DNA of 50,869 nucleotides from Phocaeicola_A sp045647865 (GTDB taxonomy: Bacteria > Bacteroidota > Bacteroidia > Bacteroidales > Bacteroidaceae), in contig JAZRMW010000056.1 in assembly GCA_045647865.1 (NCBI GenBank), forward strand, positions 1 to 50,869, read 5' to 3'. The position numbers and the translations under genes were made by a program. The notes under the pieces were generated by a model. It was not told the DNA's origin, searched no databases, and worked only from the letters and a program-made list of their open reading frames with translations. Positions 41,831 through 49,491 of the stretch are shown here, piece after piece (position 1 is the stretch's first letter; each line of letters begins with the position of its first letter).

Positions 41831-44341
41831 TTATTCAATGTCTATTACTGTAATGCCTGCTCCACCGAATTGTACGTGTTCGTCGTGAAAGTGGGCGATT
41901 CCGGGTACGCCTGAGAGATAATCGCGGATTAGAGTACGCAGGATTCCATTGCCCGTTCCATGAAGGATTCGTACACGGCTCATTCCCAATAGAATGGCAT
42001 CATCTACAAAATAGGTCACGGCTTGCAAGGCTTCGTCGCCACGCATACCGCGTACATCGATGTCCTGTTTGAAATGAAGTTTCTTCTCATATACCTCGTC
42101 CTGTGTCTGCTTGCTTACGAAAGTCGTGGCTTTGGGTGCTGAATCTTTGGGTGCATGAGTTATTTCCAGACGGTCCATTTTGACCGTTGATTTCAACATG
42201 CCAAAAATGACGGTGGCATTCTTTCCGTTCACTTCTACCACTTGTCCTGTGGAGGTTTGTCCTTTCAGGCGGACGTAAGTTCCGGCTGTAATAACGGGTT
42301 CCTTGGGCTTCTCTACGATTGGGACAGTCTTCTCTACGGAGATTTTGTTCTTCTTTTCTTTCTTGCGGTTCTGTTTTTCGCGTAGTTTTTCCATCTTGCG
42401 TTGGATGTCCGCTTCACGTCCTTCTTTTTCTTTATCTGCCAAATTTTCACGGAATTCCGCCAATTCTTGTCGGGCCTTTCGGGTACGTTCTTTTTCTGCT
42501 TGATTTTCTTTGATGGTGCGGATGGTGTTTTCAATCTTGGCATTTGACTCCTGCAGCAGTTGTTCCGCTTGTTCCTTAGCGGTGCGCAGGATGCTTTTGC
42601 GGTTTTTGTTCAGTTCCTCCAGTTCCGACTCATACCGGCTGATAGTCTCCTCCATCTTCTTTTCCTGCTGGCGGATGTTCTGCCGTTTACTTTCCCAATA
42701 CCGTTTGTCGCGTACGATATCTTGTAGATATTTGTCACTTTGGATGTATTCACTTCCTACAATTTCGGAGGCTTCGGCAATCACTTCTTCGGGTAATCCT
42801 ATCTTACGGGCTATCTCTACAGCAAATGAACTGCCTGGGTTGCCTATTTGCAGTTGGAAGAGTGCTTGCATATGATGTCGGTCGTACAGCATAGCGCCAT
42901 TCACGATACCTTCGTGGTCTTCGGCAAAGTGTTTCAAGTTCTGATAGTGGGTGGTGATTACCCCATATGTTCTTCGGATGTTGAATCGCTTCAATATAGC
43001 TTCGGCCATGGCTCCGCCTATCTGTGGTTCTGTACCGCTTCCGAATTCATCAATGAGTAACAAACTTCGTTCGTTGCAATGGCGTAACATGTTCTTCATG
43101 TTCAATAAGTGTGACGAGTAAGTACTCAAATCGTTTTCGATGCTTTGCTCGTCACCAATATCAATGAAGATGCTGCTGAAGATGCCTGCACGACTCCGTT
43201 CATGTACAGGAATGGGGATTCCGCATTGGAGCATGTATTGCAACAGTCCTACAGTTTTCAGACAAACGGATTTTCCGCCAGCGTTCGGACCGCTGATGAG
43301 TAGGATACGTTGATGATGGTTCAATTCAATGTCTAATGGGACAACCTTCTTTCCATGTTTTGCCAATGAGAGTTGTAATAGTGGATGGATAGCTGTAGTC
43401 CAGTCAAGTTGTTGCTTTTTCTCGATGATCGGTTTGATGGCCATTGTTTGTATCGCGAAGTGTGCTTTGGCTCGGATAAAGTCTATTTCAGCCAGGAACT
43501 CATAAGATTGCAGAATCTCGGGAATCATGGGACGGAGCATGTTGGTGAACTCGGTCAGGATACGTATGATTTCCCGTCGTTCCTCTCCTTCTAGCTCACG
43601 TATGCGGTTGTTGGCTTCTACCACTTCTGCAGGTTCGATGAATACAGTCTTTCCTGTGGCCGATTCATCATGTACGATACCTCTAATTTTGCGTTTCAAT
43701 CCTGGTGCTACTGGGATAACCAGTCTTCCGTCGCGCAGGGTTGGTGTGACATCCTTTTCTACAACTCCTTCGGATTGGGCATTGCGTAGGATACTGTTGA
43801 GGCTTCGCGAGATACTGTTGGTCGTGTGTGCCAATTCACGGCGGATACGTAGCAATTCGCTGGATGCATTATCCTTGATTTTCCCATATTTATCCAGAAT
43901 GGCGTCTATTTTGCCCAAAAGTTGGGGATAGATCATTACATCGCCAGCCAATTGTTTCAAAGCAGGGTAGGGGCTTATTGCGTCTTCCGTTTCCTCTTCA
44001 TTGGATGTACGTTGCAGGAAACGGACAATTCCGTTGATGGTTTCAATGGAACGCCTCAAATCGAACAATTCCTGTTCGTTCATATACATTCCTTCCACGC
44101 GGATGCGTTTCAGCGAAGGGCGCATGTCGTAGAAATATTGGTCCGGAAAATCATCCTCTTCCTGGATGATACGGACAAATTCTTGGCAACGATCCTGCTG
44201 CTCGTGGATTATTTCTATGGAATCCGTGAATTCCATTGCTGCTACCCGCTCAATACCTAAAGTGCTTAAGCATCTTTCTTTCAGCAATTGTCGTATCTGG
44301 TCAAAACCAATTTTCTGTTCAAAGTTCTGTGGGTATATCAT
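41831..44341 (-). CDS. mutS2: Endonuclease MutS2
   Basis: An 836-residue MutS-family protein without the mismatch-reading domain. The core helices occupy about residues 1-310. The ATPase has GPNAGGKS (Walker A, near 345), then LLIDEFGSGTEPQIGGAMAEA (Walker B and signature, part) near 425. A long charged coiled coil lies at about 510-640. A Smr nuclease domain ends the protein, with DVRGMRGDEAL and ILHGTGNGILR. MutS2 is known to limit recombination or to act on collided ribosomes. The promoter TTTG, 20 bases, TACTTTTG is on the minus strand at 44387-44418. Confidence 0.95.
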   Translation of the reverse strand: MIYPQNFEQKIGFDQIRQLLKERCLSTLGIERVAAMEFTDSIEIIHEQQDRCQEFVRIIQEEDDFPDQYFYDMRPSLKRIRVEGMYMNEQELFDLRRSIETINGIVRFLQRTSNEEETEDAISPYPALKQLAGDVMIYPQLLGKIDAILDKYGKIKDNASSELLRIRRELAHTTNSISRSLNSILRNAQSEGVVEKDVTPTLRDGRLVIPVAPGLKRKIRGIVHDESATGKTVFIEPAEVVEANNRIRELEGEERREIIRILTEFTNMLRPMIPEILQSYEFLAEIDFIRAKAHFAIQTMAIKPIIEKKQQLDWTTAIHPLLQLSLAKHGKKVVPLDIELNHHQRILLISGPNAGGKSVCLKTVGLLQYMLQCGIPIPVHERSRAGIFSSIFIDIGDEQSIENDLSTYSSHLLNMKNMLRHCNERSLLLIDEFGSGTEPQIGGAMAEAILKRFNIRRTYGVITTHYQNLKHFAEDHEGIVNGAMLYDRHHMQALFQLQIGNPGSSFAVEIARKIGLPEEVIAEASEIVGSEYIQSDKYLQDIVRDKRYWESKRQNIRQQEKKMEETISRYESELEELNKNRKSILRTAKEQAEQLLQESNAKIENTIRTIKENQAEKERTRKARQELAEFRENLADKEKEGREADIQRKMEKLREKQNRKKEKKNKISVEKTVPIVEKPKEPVITAGTYVRLKGQTSTGQVVEVNGKNATVIFGMLKSTVKMDRLEITHAPKDSAPKATTFVSKQTQDEVYEKKLHFKQDIDVRGMRGDEALQAVTYFVDDAILLGMSRVRILHGTGNGILRTLIRDYLSGVPGIAHFHDEHVQFGGAGITVIDIE

Positions 44342-44386
44342 GCTTTTCTATACCTTATTATATATATAAAGTCGCTTTTTCGACTG

Positions 44387-44418
44387 CAAAAGTACTATTT
44401 TTGTATTTTTTGTGCAAA
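44387..44418 (-). promoter_or_regulatory. Promoter of mutS2
   Basis: On the minus strand TTTG (44415-44418), 20 bases, TACTTTTG (44387-44394), about 45 bases before the mutS2 start. Confidence 0.7.
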
Positions 44419-44432
44419 AAATCCTTGTAAAA

Positions 44433-44464
44433 TTTGCAGGATTCAAAAAGTTGCCGTACCTTTG
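44433..44464 (+). promoter_or_regulatory. Promoter of tRNA-Ser(UGA)
   Basis: TTTG (44433-44436), 20 bases, TACCTTTG (44457-44464), an excellent match to the Bacteroides consensus. The tRNA begins 38 bases after it. Confidence 0.8.
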
Positions 44465-44502
44465 CATCGCTTTTGAAAGGAAAGCCCCCTGCAAAGGAGT
44501 TT

Positions 44503-44590
44503 GGAAAGGTGGTAGAGTGGTCGATTACAGCGGTCTTGAAAACCGCCGTGCTGAGAGGCACCGGGGGTTCGAATCCCTCCCTTTCCGCCA
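44503..44590 (+). tRNA. tRNA-Ser (anticodon TGA)
   Basis: The acceptor GGAAAGG pairs with CCTTTCC. The anticodon loop CTTGAAA gives TGA (UGA in RNA) for UCN codons. A long variable arm and GGTTCGAATCC T-loop are present. Unlike the other serine tRNA here it encodes CCA at its 3' end (44588-44590). It marks the left edge of the integrated element whose integrase follows. Confidence 0.97.
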
Positions 44591-44595
44591 AGAAT

Positions 44596-44615
44596 AGTTT
44601 GATGACCGTCAAACT
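44596..44615. other. Candidate attachment (core) site of the integrated element
   Basis: AGTTTGA, six bases TGACCG, TCAAACT form a perfect inverted repeat 5 bases after the tRNA gene. Arms of 7 bp around a 6-base centre are what a tyrosine recombinase core site looks like. The matching right-end site is outside the window. Confidence 0.4.
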
Positions 44616-44636
44616 GACATTCAGAAGTAATAGAGA

Positions 44637-44673
44637 AGCACCGTAAATCAAACGATTACGGTGCTTTTTCTTT
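44637..44673 (+). terminator. Terminator after tRNA-Ser(UGA)
   Basis: AGCACCGTAA pairs with TTACGGTGCT across a short loop and is followed by TTTTTCTTTTT. It separates the tRNA from the integrase gene. Confidence 0.85.
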
Positions 44674-44885
44674 TTATATCCGTATAAAATGAAGTCCCAA
44701 ATGCACCACTTGGCATTCAACATTCGGTCATTTTCTGCTACAGATATTGCTACACAAAATAAAATCCTCAAAAAAATGTAGCAGTGAATACCTATTGATA
44801 CCATTATTGACACCTTCTAAATCGCTTGAATATAATAAATTATGTCGAACTTTGTAGCCGAAATGCTACACAAAAGAATTATTGT

Positions 44886-46106
44886 ATGAGAAAGTGTTTT
44901 AAAGTGTCGTATTATGTGCGTTCAAATTACGAGAACAAACAAGGTAAATCACCATTGATGATTCGGATCTTCCTCAATGGGGAAATGATGAACATTGGTA
45001 CATCCGGAATATACATCGATAAAAAATTATGGTCCAATTCTACAAGTAGGATGAAAGGGCGTAGTATTGATGCTTTGAATGTCAATGCCCAATTGGATCT
45101 ACTGTCCTCTACCCTATTGGGGATTTTCAAGAAATATGAAGACGATGAAGAATTGTCATTAGAGAAGATTAAAAGTGCCTATTTAGGGAAAAACTCTTCT
45201 TTGGATACGGTTATGGATATATTTGACAAGTATCTGGAAGATTTGAAATCTTTGATTGGAACATCCAAGACACAGGCGACTTTCAACAAGTATGCTGTTG
45301 CACGTAAACACTTCTCATCCTTCCTGAAATATAAATATGGCAGGAATGATATAATGCCTAAGGAGTTGACCTATATTGTCATTCATGATTTTGATGTCTA
45401 TCTGAAAACTGTTCTGCAACTAAAAGCTAACAGTGCGACCAAAACCCTGAAGTTTTTTAAGACCGTAATCATCTTCGCCCAAAAAAGCGGAAAGATGACT
45501 CATGACCCTTTTATGAACTTTCGGTTTCAAGCAGAAAAAGTAGATAGAGGATTTTTGACGGATGAGGAAATCCAGTGCATGATGAAAAAGACATTCGATA
45601 TCCCACGTTTGGAACAAGTGCGGGATATATTCATCTTCTCCTGCTTCAGTGGACTTGCATATATTGATATGGCCAATCTGACAGAAGATAACATTGTCGT
45701 GTTGGATGGTAAAAAATGGATTATTGTAAAGCGTCATAAGACGAATGTGCCGAGCAACATATTGCTGTTGGACATTCCGTTGATGATTATAGATAAATAT
45801 AAAGGTAAGGATAATGATGGGCGACTGTTACCCATTATATCCAATCAAAAGATGAATGCTTATCTCAAAGAGATTGCCGATGTCTGTGGCATCAAGAAAA
45901 GATTGACCTGCCATCTGGCCCGTCATACATTTGCCACAATGACATTAAGCAAAGGAGTCCCGATAGAAACCGTATCAAAAATGTTGGGCCATACGAATAT
46001 CAAAACGACGCAGATATACGCAAGAATAACGAATAAGAAAATAGAAAGTGACATGATGGTTTTGGCTGCAAAACTGGACAAATTTAATGAAATCGTAAAT
46101 GTATAA
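44886..46106 (+). CDS. Tyrosine-type site-specific integrase (IntDOT-like)
   Basis: Integrates and excises the mobile element. The start is the ATG giving MRKCFKVSYYVRSN; a TTG start 20 codons earlier is unlikely. An arm-binding domain is at about 1-100, a SAM-like core-binding domain at 105-205, and the catalytic domain at 220-400. Catalytic residues are Lys285 or near (VKRHKTN), HLAR (His343, Arg346), His369 (LGHTN) and the nucleophile Tyr378 (TQIYAR). The position of the first Arg is Ala258 (FSGLAYIDMANL). IntDOT also lacks that Arg (as I recall). It lies beside tRNA-Ser, so the tRNA end is the probable target. Confidence 0.92.
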   Translation: MRKCFKVSYYVRSNYENKQGKSPLMIRIFLNGEMMNIGTSGIYIDKKLWSNSTSRMKGRSIDALNVNAQLDLLSSTLLGIFKKYEDDEELSLEKIKSAYLGKNSSLDTVMDIFDKYLEDLKSLIGTSKTQATFNKYAVARKHFSSFLKYKYGRNDIMPKELTYIVIHDFDVYLKTVLQLKANSATKTLKFFKTVIIFAQKSGKMTHDPFMNFRFQAEKVDRGFLTDEEIQCMMKKTFDIPRLEQVRDIFIFSCFSGLAYIDMANLTEDNIVVLDGKKWIIVKRHKTNVPSNILLLDIPLMIIDKYKGKDNDGRLLPIISNQKMNAYLKEIADVCGIKKRLTCHLARHTFATMTLSKGVPIETVSKMLGHTNIKTTQIYARITNKKIESDMMVLAAKLDKFNEIVNV

Positions 46107-46701
46107 TATAAAGGAGGAATCAATTGCATTAATAAATAATGTAAGAATAGGCAAACTCAATGACGCAATGTTGCTGTCTTATATTATGTCAAGAAGTATT
46201 GACTGTGACATTGCAAAACAGGAATGTGTAGAACTTCAATATGAGTTGTACGGGAAACCGTGCAACTCCATTGGGTTCTTGAACAATTCTGGTGGATATA
46301 TGTTAAATGGCATCATGACCAAAGGTTGTTTTGGCAAACAGGATATGACCATTGTGGGGCATCGGAACGAACATGAACCAGCCTGTTGCTATTTGTTTGA
46401 GGATTATCTGATGTATTTGTCATTCCTGACTTTGCGCAAAATGGGAGTATTATATATCGAAGCAGAGCAAAGTTTTGACTATATCATTCTAAACTCCGCC
46501 ACCAATATTCCCAAGTTATTGTCTATCCTTGACAGATACTCTTCCATTCATAGTTTTCTTGGGAATGGAAAAGTCGGCCAAGTCCTGAATGAAGTAATTA
46601 CAGGTGCATTCTCTACAGCCGTACAGGATGAAATGAGCCGATATTTGCCTCACAATAATTTGAACGTATATTTAAGGAATATAATGCTTGGGAAGACTTG
46701 A
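46099..46701 (+). CDS. Degenerate Toprim-domain protein of the mobile element
   Basis: A 200-residue protein whose start overlaps the integrase stop by 8 bases, so translation is probably coupled. It aligns by eye with primase-like Toprim proteins of Bacteroides conjugative elements: a leader region, IGFLNNSGGYMLNG, KQDMTIV, then the Toprim core with CCYLFEDYLMYLSFLTL (Glu101) and DYIILNSATN. The second Toprim motif reads FLGNGKVG at 153-160 where active proteins have FLDNDEAG, so both Asp of DxD are Gly. No zinc-finger domain precedes it. A nucleotidyl-transfer activity is thus unlikely; binding may remain. Confidence 0.7.
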   Translation: MYNIKEESIALINNVRIGKLNDAMLLSYIMSRSIDCDIAKQECVELQYELYGKPCNSIGFLNNSGGYMLNGIMTKGCFGKQDMTIVGHRNEHEPACCYLFEDYLMYLSFLTLRKMGVLYIEAEQSFDYIILNSATNIPKLLSILDRYSSIHSFLGNGKVGQVLNEVITGAFSTAVQDEMSRYLPHNNLNVYLRNIMLGKT

Positions 46702-46724
46702 AGACTCGTCATGTCCTTCAAAAC

Positions 46725-47369
46725 TCACTCCGTCAGTTCTAGCAACTCACTGAAATCATCTATCACCCAATCTGCATCAGCAAGGCTTTCCTTGCTGCCG
46801 TTGCCGTATGTTACACCACAAGTCATGGTACCGGAACTCTTGCCCATCTGTATATCAAATGCAGTATCGCCAACGACAAGGGTTTCTTCCGCCTTGAATC
46901 GGAAAATGCCAAGTATCTTGTTCACAGGTTCAGGATTTGGCTTACCTTCTTTTACATCATCTGCCCCAAGAATATAACTGATTAGCGATGACAGTCCAAG
47001 CGATTCCACATATTGAGCCAATGAAGCATGACTACGGCTGCTTGCTATGGTCAATGTTATGCCACGTTTTTTCAGTTGCTCCAATGTCTCCAACACATGA
47101 GGATAAAGGGTGACAGCTCCATCCGTGTTGAATGTGTAGAACAGTCTTCGGTATGTTTCTGCATATAGTTCTCCCATGTTACCGCATTCAGGAAACAGCA
47201 CAGCCGGAATCTCAATCAGTCTCAGTCCAATCATGGCGGCACATTCTTCGTCAGAACGAGACGGCAAGTTCAGTTCTTTGATGGTAGGTTGCATGGTCTG
47301 GATGATGACAGCAGTTGTATCACCCAGCGTACCGTCAAAATCAAGTATGATGTTTGTTATCTTTTTCAT
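46725..47369 (-). CDS. HAD family hydrolase (phosphoglycolate phosphatase-like)
   Basis: A 214-residue HAD phosphatase. Motif I is LDFDGTLGDT with nucleophile Asp10 and acid/base Asp12. Motif II is TIASSRSH (about 110), motif III the Lys in KEGKPNPEP (about 145), and motif IV VVGDTAFDIQMG (about 170-181). A helical cap lies at about 17-85, so it is a subclass IA enzyme. It is carried inside the mobile element, opposite in direction to the integrase, with a 23-base gap to the convergent Toprim gene. The substrate cannot be told. Confidence 0.88.
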   Translation of the reverse strand: MKKITNIILDFDGTLGDTTAVIIQTMQPTIKELNLPSRSDEECAAMIGLRLIEIPAVLFPECGNMGELYAETYRRLFYTFNTDGAVTLYPHVLETLEQLKKRGITLTIASSRSHASLAQYVESLGLSSLISYILGADDVKEGKPNPEPVNKILGIFRFKAEETLVVGDTAFDIQMGKSSGTMTCGVTYGNGSKESLADADWVIDDFSELLELTE

Positions 47370-47474
47370 TCCTGCTTTTCTTTTCAGGTTGCAAAATTAC
47401 TAAAAATCCACCTCTTCTAATAAAAACAACTACCTCTTTCATGCTAAACATCTTGAAAATAGCTCAGAAGCCAT

Positions 47475-47681
47475 CCGTATTCAGCTGCAAAATTACCGGT
47501 TCCCTTTTGGCTGTTCAAGGTCATGCTCCGTTTCAGCATAAATCTCCACCTGAGATAGGTAGTATTTATGCTGAAAACCTTTCCTGCTACACTGAAACCG
47601 CTTTCGAGGCAGCATAATACGTCAGTCTCCCTCGCAGTCATCAGACAGTAGGGAAAAGTAAAGAACTTAAATTTTCAGATT
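47475..47681 (+). promoter_or_regulatory. Structured leader of the radC-like gene (copy 1 of a related pair)
   Basis: Contains a perfect 13-bp hairpin, TTTCAGCATAAAT (47531-47543) with ATTTATGCTGAAA (47564-47576), around the inner stem ACCT/AGGT. After it comes GCAGTCATCAGACAGTAGGG (47634-47653), shared with the leader at 48762. A minus-strand promoter-like pair, CTTG, 20 bases, TAATTTTG, is also shared. With the HAD promoter this fills the 312-base gap. Confidence 0.6.
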
Positions 47682-48260
47682 ATGGCAGCAATGGTTTATG
47701 ATAGCGATTTGAGAACACTCAACGAAAGCGAATTGGTCTATAAGATTTCTAACCGCAAAGATGTAAACTTCAATGATGAGAGTACCTTTGAAGACTTTGT
47801 ACAGCAGCTCACGCCAGGACGCAAGGAAACTGCTTTGGCGGTTGTCGAACTCTACACACGCATGAAAGCCAAAAAGGATAACGCAAACCGCATCCTCGGT
47901 TCATTTGATATTTACACACTCATGCATCCCGTTATGGCAAACCTTGAAATTGAAGAGTCATGGGCGATATTCATGAACATGGCTTCACGGGTAATCAAGA
48001 CACAGCGTATATCCAAAGGAGGATTGTCCTCCACTGCCGTTGATGTTCGGGTTATCCTGAAAGAAGCCCTACTATGCAATGCCGTGTCCATCGCCCTTGT
48101 ACACAATCATCCAAGTGGAGCAATCCGACCAAGCAGAGAGGACGACCGGCTGACAAAAAGTTTGGCAGATGCCTGCAACATCCTCAATATCCGTCTAGTT
48201 GACCACGTGATTGTCACAGACGGTCATTTCTATAGCTATGATGATGAAGGACGGCTCTAA
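47682..48260 (+). CDS. radC: RadC-like JAMM/MPN domain protein
   Basis: A 192-residue protein with the RadC JAMM domain at about 65-192. The metal motif is complete: HNHPSG with His141 and His143 and then Asp154 (SREDD), matching HxHx10D. An N-terminal about 60-residue helical part (NESELVYKISNRKDVNFND) replaces the usual helix-hairpin-helix. The name RadC is historic; chromosomal RadC is not a proven repair enzyme, and mobile-element copies of this type have no known function. It has a long leader and its own terminator. Confidence 0.88.
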   Translation: MAAMVYDSDLRTLNESELVYKISNRKDVNFNDESTFEDFVQQLTPGRKETALAVVELYTRMKAKKDNANRILGSFDIYTLMHPVMANLEIEESWAIFMNMASRVIKTQRISKGGLSSTAVDVRVILKEALLCNAVSIALVHNHPSGAIRPSREDDRLTKSLADACNILNIRLVDHVIVTDGHFYSYDDEGRL

Positions 48261-48262
48261 AC

Positions 48263-48312
48263 AAAAAGATAGTGGCAGTAAGGCTTTTCCCTTATTGTCG
48301 CTATCTTTTTTT
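48263..48312 (+). terminator. Terminator between radC-like gene and convergent small gene
   Basis: AAAAGATAGTGGCAGTAAGG pairs with the following CCTTATTGTCGCTATCTTTT through G-T wobbles, followed by T. It is symmetric enough to serve the minus-strand gene as well. Confidence 0.85.
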
Positions 48313-48318
48313 CTATTG

Positions 48319-48639
48319 TCAGTTGTTGTAATAGAGGTTGATTTTCCTTCCGACTACCTCTTCTACGTCAATTTCTATCTCTTCATTCTCCAGCATCTCC
48401 AACAATTCAGAAATTGTTGAAGCCAGTCCTCTTGTAACAGGTATCACGACACCTTCACCTACTGACACCTGACATGTACCACCTTCCTGAATCCTCTTCA
48501 AAACCACTTTCGGAAACAATCCTCCCTGAATCCGTCCTGCCACCAGAAAAGCGTCACCGATAGTCTTGTCTTCAACAACTATCGGACTTTCCTTTTGTAA
48601 TAATGCCAGCTTCAAATCATCCTCACTGTATATAGTCAT
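48319..48639 (-). CDS. Small hypothetical protein
   Basis: A 106-residue acidic protein of unknown function. It begins MTIYSEDDLKLALLQKESPIVVED and ends KINLYYNN, with a Glu-rich stretch (LEMLENEEIEIDVEEV) at about 83-98. Two features support it as a gene: a good promoter (TTGC, 21 bases, TACCTTTG on the minus strand at 48668-48700) about 28 bases upstream, and a shared terminator downstream. No membrane segment or known motif is seen. Confidence 0.6.
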   Translation of the reverse strand: MTIYSEDDLKLALLQKESPIVVEDKTIGDAFLVAGRIQGGLFPKVVLKRIQEGGTCQVSVGEGVVIPVTRGLASTISELLEMLENEEIEIDVEEVVGRKINLYYNN

Positions 48640-48667
48640 AGTATGATCTTCTTATTTTTTTTGATGA

Positions 48668-48700
48668 CAAAGGTAGCCAATTTTCCTCTTATATCAGCAA
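48668..48700 (-). promoter_or_regulatory. Promoter of the small hypothetical gene
   Basis: On the minus strand TTGC (48697-48700), 21 bases, TACCTTTG (48668-48675). Confidence 0.55.
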
Positions 48701-48761
48701 GTCCGTTCCTGTTTTACCTCCTTTTCCTTCAAATATCCAGGATGTTTGCTTGTGCAGATGT

Positions 48762-48964
48762 CCGTATTTGGCTGCAAAGGTAGATATTGCGTCCGCATCC
48801 CTTCAAGGTCATACACTCCGAGTTTCATGGAAAATCTCCACCCGTCAGGTAGTATTTACGATGAAAACCTTGCCGGATGGTTCGCAACACCTTTTCGTGG
48901 CACCAAAATACGTAACATCCCCAAGCAGTCATCAGAACTGTAGGGAAATAAAAACATTTAGACT
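48762..48964 (+). promoter_or_regulatory. Structured leader of the 96-aa gene (copy 2 of a related pair)
   Basis: Shares with the leader at 47475 the order CCGTATT, GCTGCAAA, CAAGGTCAT, AATCTCCACC, GGTAGTATTTA, ATGAAAACCT or TGAAAACCT, AATACGT and GCAGTCATCAGA...TAGGGAAA (48925-48948). The stem ends TTTCAT/ATGAAA and AAAT/ATTT are kept while the middle differs. CACC/GTGG and GGATG/CATCC could form a second stem. It occupies most of the 325-base gap. Confidence 0.6.
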
Positions 48965-49255
48965 ATGGCAAATATATGTACTAACATCCTGTATTGCAGG
49001 ACAGAGCATGAAAGCGACTTGAAAACAGTCGAGGATTTTTTAGAAAAGCACTTTGAGGGTTATCAACAGACTTATGTTGACAGCCTCGAAGCGGAGTTTG
49101 AATCATGTTGGGTTTATCCCGAAGTAAAGATGAACCGATTGATGGCTGCACTTGAACATAAGGGTGAACTCTATATGCGTGTTCTCTCGTATTGTCTGGA
49201 AGACGAATATGCCTGCTTGCGTGTTTTCAAGAATGGCACATGGGACATCAAATAA
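48965..49255 (+). CDS. Small hypothetical protein of the mobile element (96 aa)
   Basis: A 96-residue protein, MANICTNILYCRTEHESDLKT... with an alpha-beta pattern: a strand with two Cys (ICTNILYC), a helix (VEDFLEKHFEG), strands and a helix, then RVLSYCLEDEYACLRVF. The pattern is like small ferredoxin-fold proteins of plasmids, but I do not recognise it with confidence. It is preceded by the second structured leader and followed by a 58-aa gene 23 bases later. Confidence 0.65.
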   Translation: MANICTNILYCRTEHESDLKTVEDFLEKHFEGYQQTYVDSLEAEFESCWVYPEVKMNRLMAALEHKGELYMRVLSYCLEDEYACLRVFKNGTWDIK

Positions 49256-49278
49256 TTAACCTTTAAACTTACACTATT

Positions 49279-49455
49279 ATGTTTGGACTATGTGAAGAAA
49301 CCGGCATTATCGGTGCTTTCTGCACCTTGATTGTACCCTACAGAGGTTATACCGAAGGAACTGTCATTGAAGAATACGGCTCAGAAATCCTGATACGCCT
49401 GACCAACGGCAAGGAACTGTCCGTTTATCGGGATGAGGTAATCATCAGTGATTGA
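49279..49455 (+). CDS. 58-aa hypothetical protein
   Basis: ATG at 49279 to TGA at 49455 encodes MFGLCEETGIIGAFCTLIVP and so on to RDEVIISD, 58 residues. It has Cys5 and Cys15 and a short all-beta look (GTVIEEYGSEILIRL, ELSVYRDEVII), like a small SH3-type fold. It follows the 96-aa gene by 23 bases on the same strand, with the purine-poor start region usual in this phylum. No family is recognised. Confidence 0.6.
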   Translation: MFGLCEETGIIGAFCTLIVPYRGYTEGTVIEEYGSEILIRLTNGKELSVYRDEVIISD

Positions 49456-49491
49456 TGGTTATGACTAATGTATAATCTAACATATAAAAAA

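Noticed and set aside
44358..44813. Minus-strand frame of 151 codons with AEREGFEPPVPLSTAVFK
   Set aside because: It is the antisense translation of tRNA-Ser(UGA) and its flanks, not a gene.
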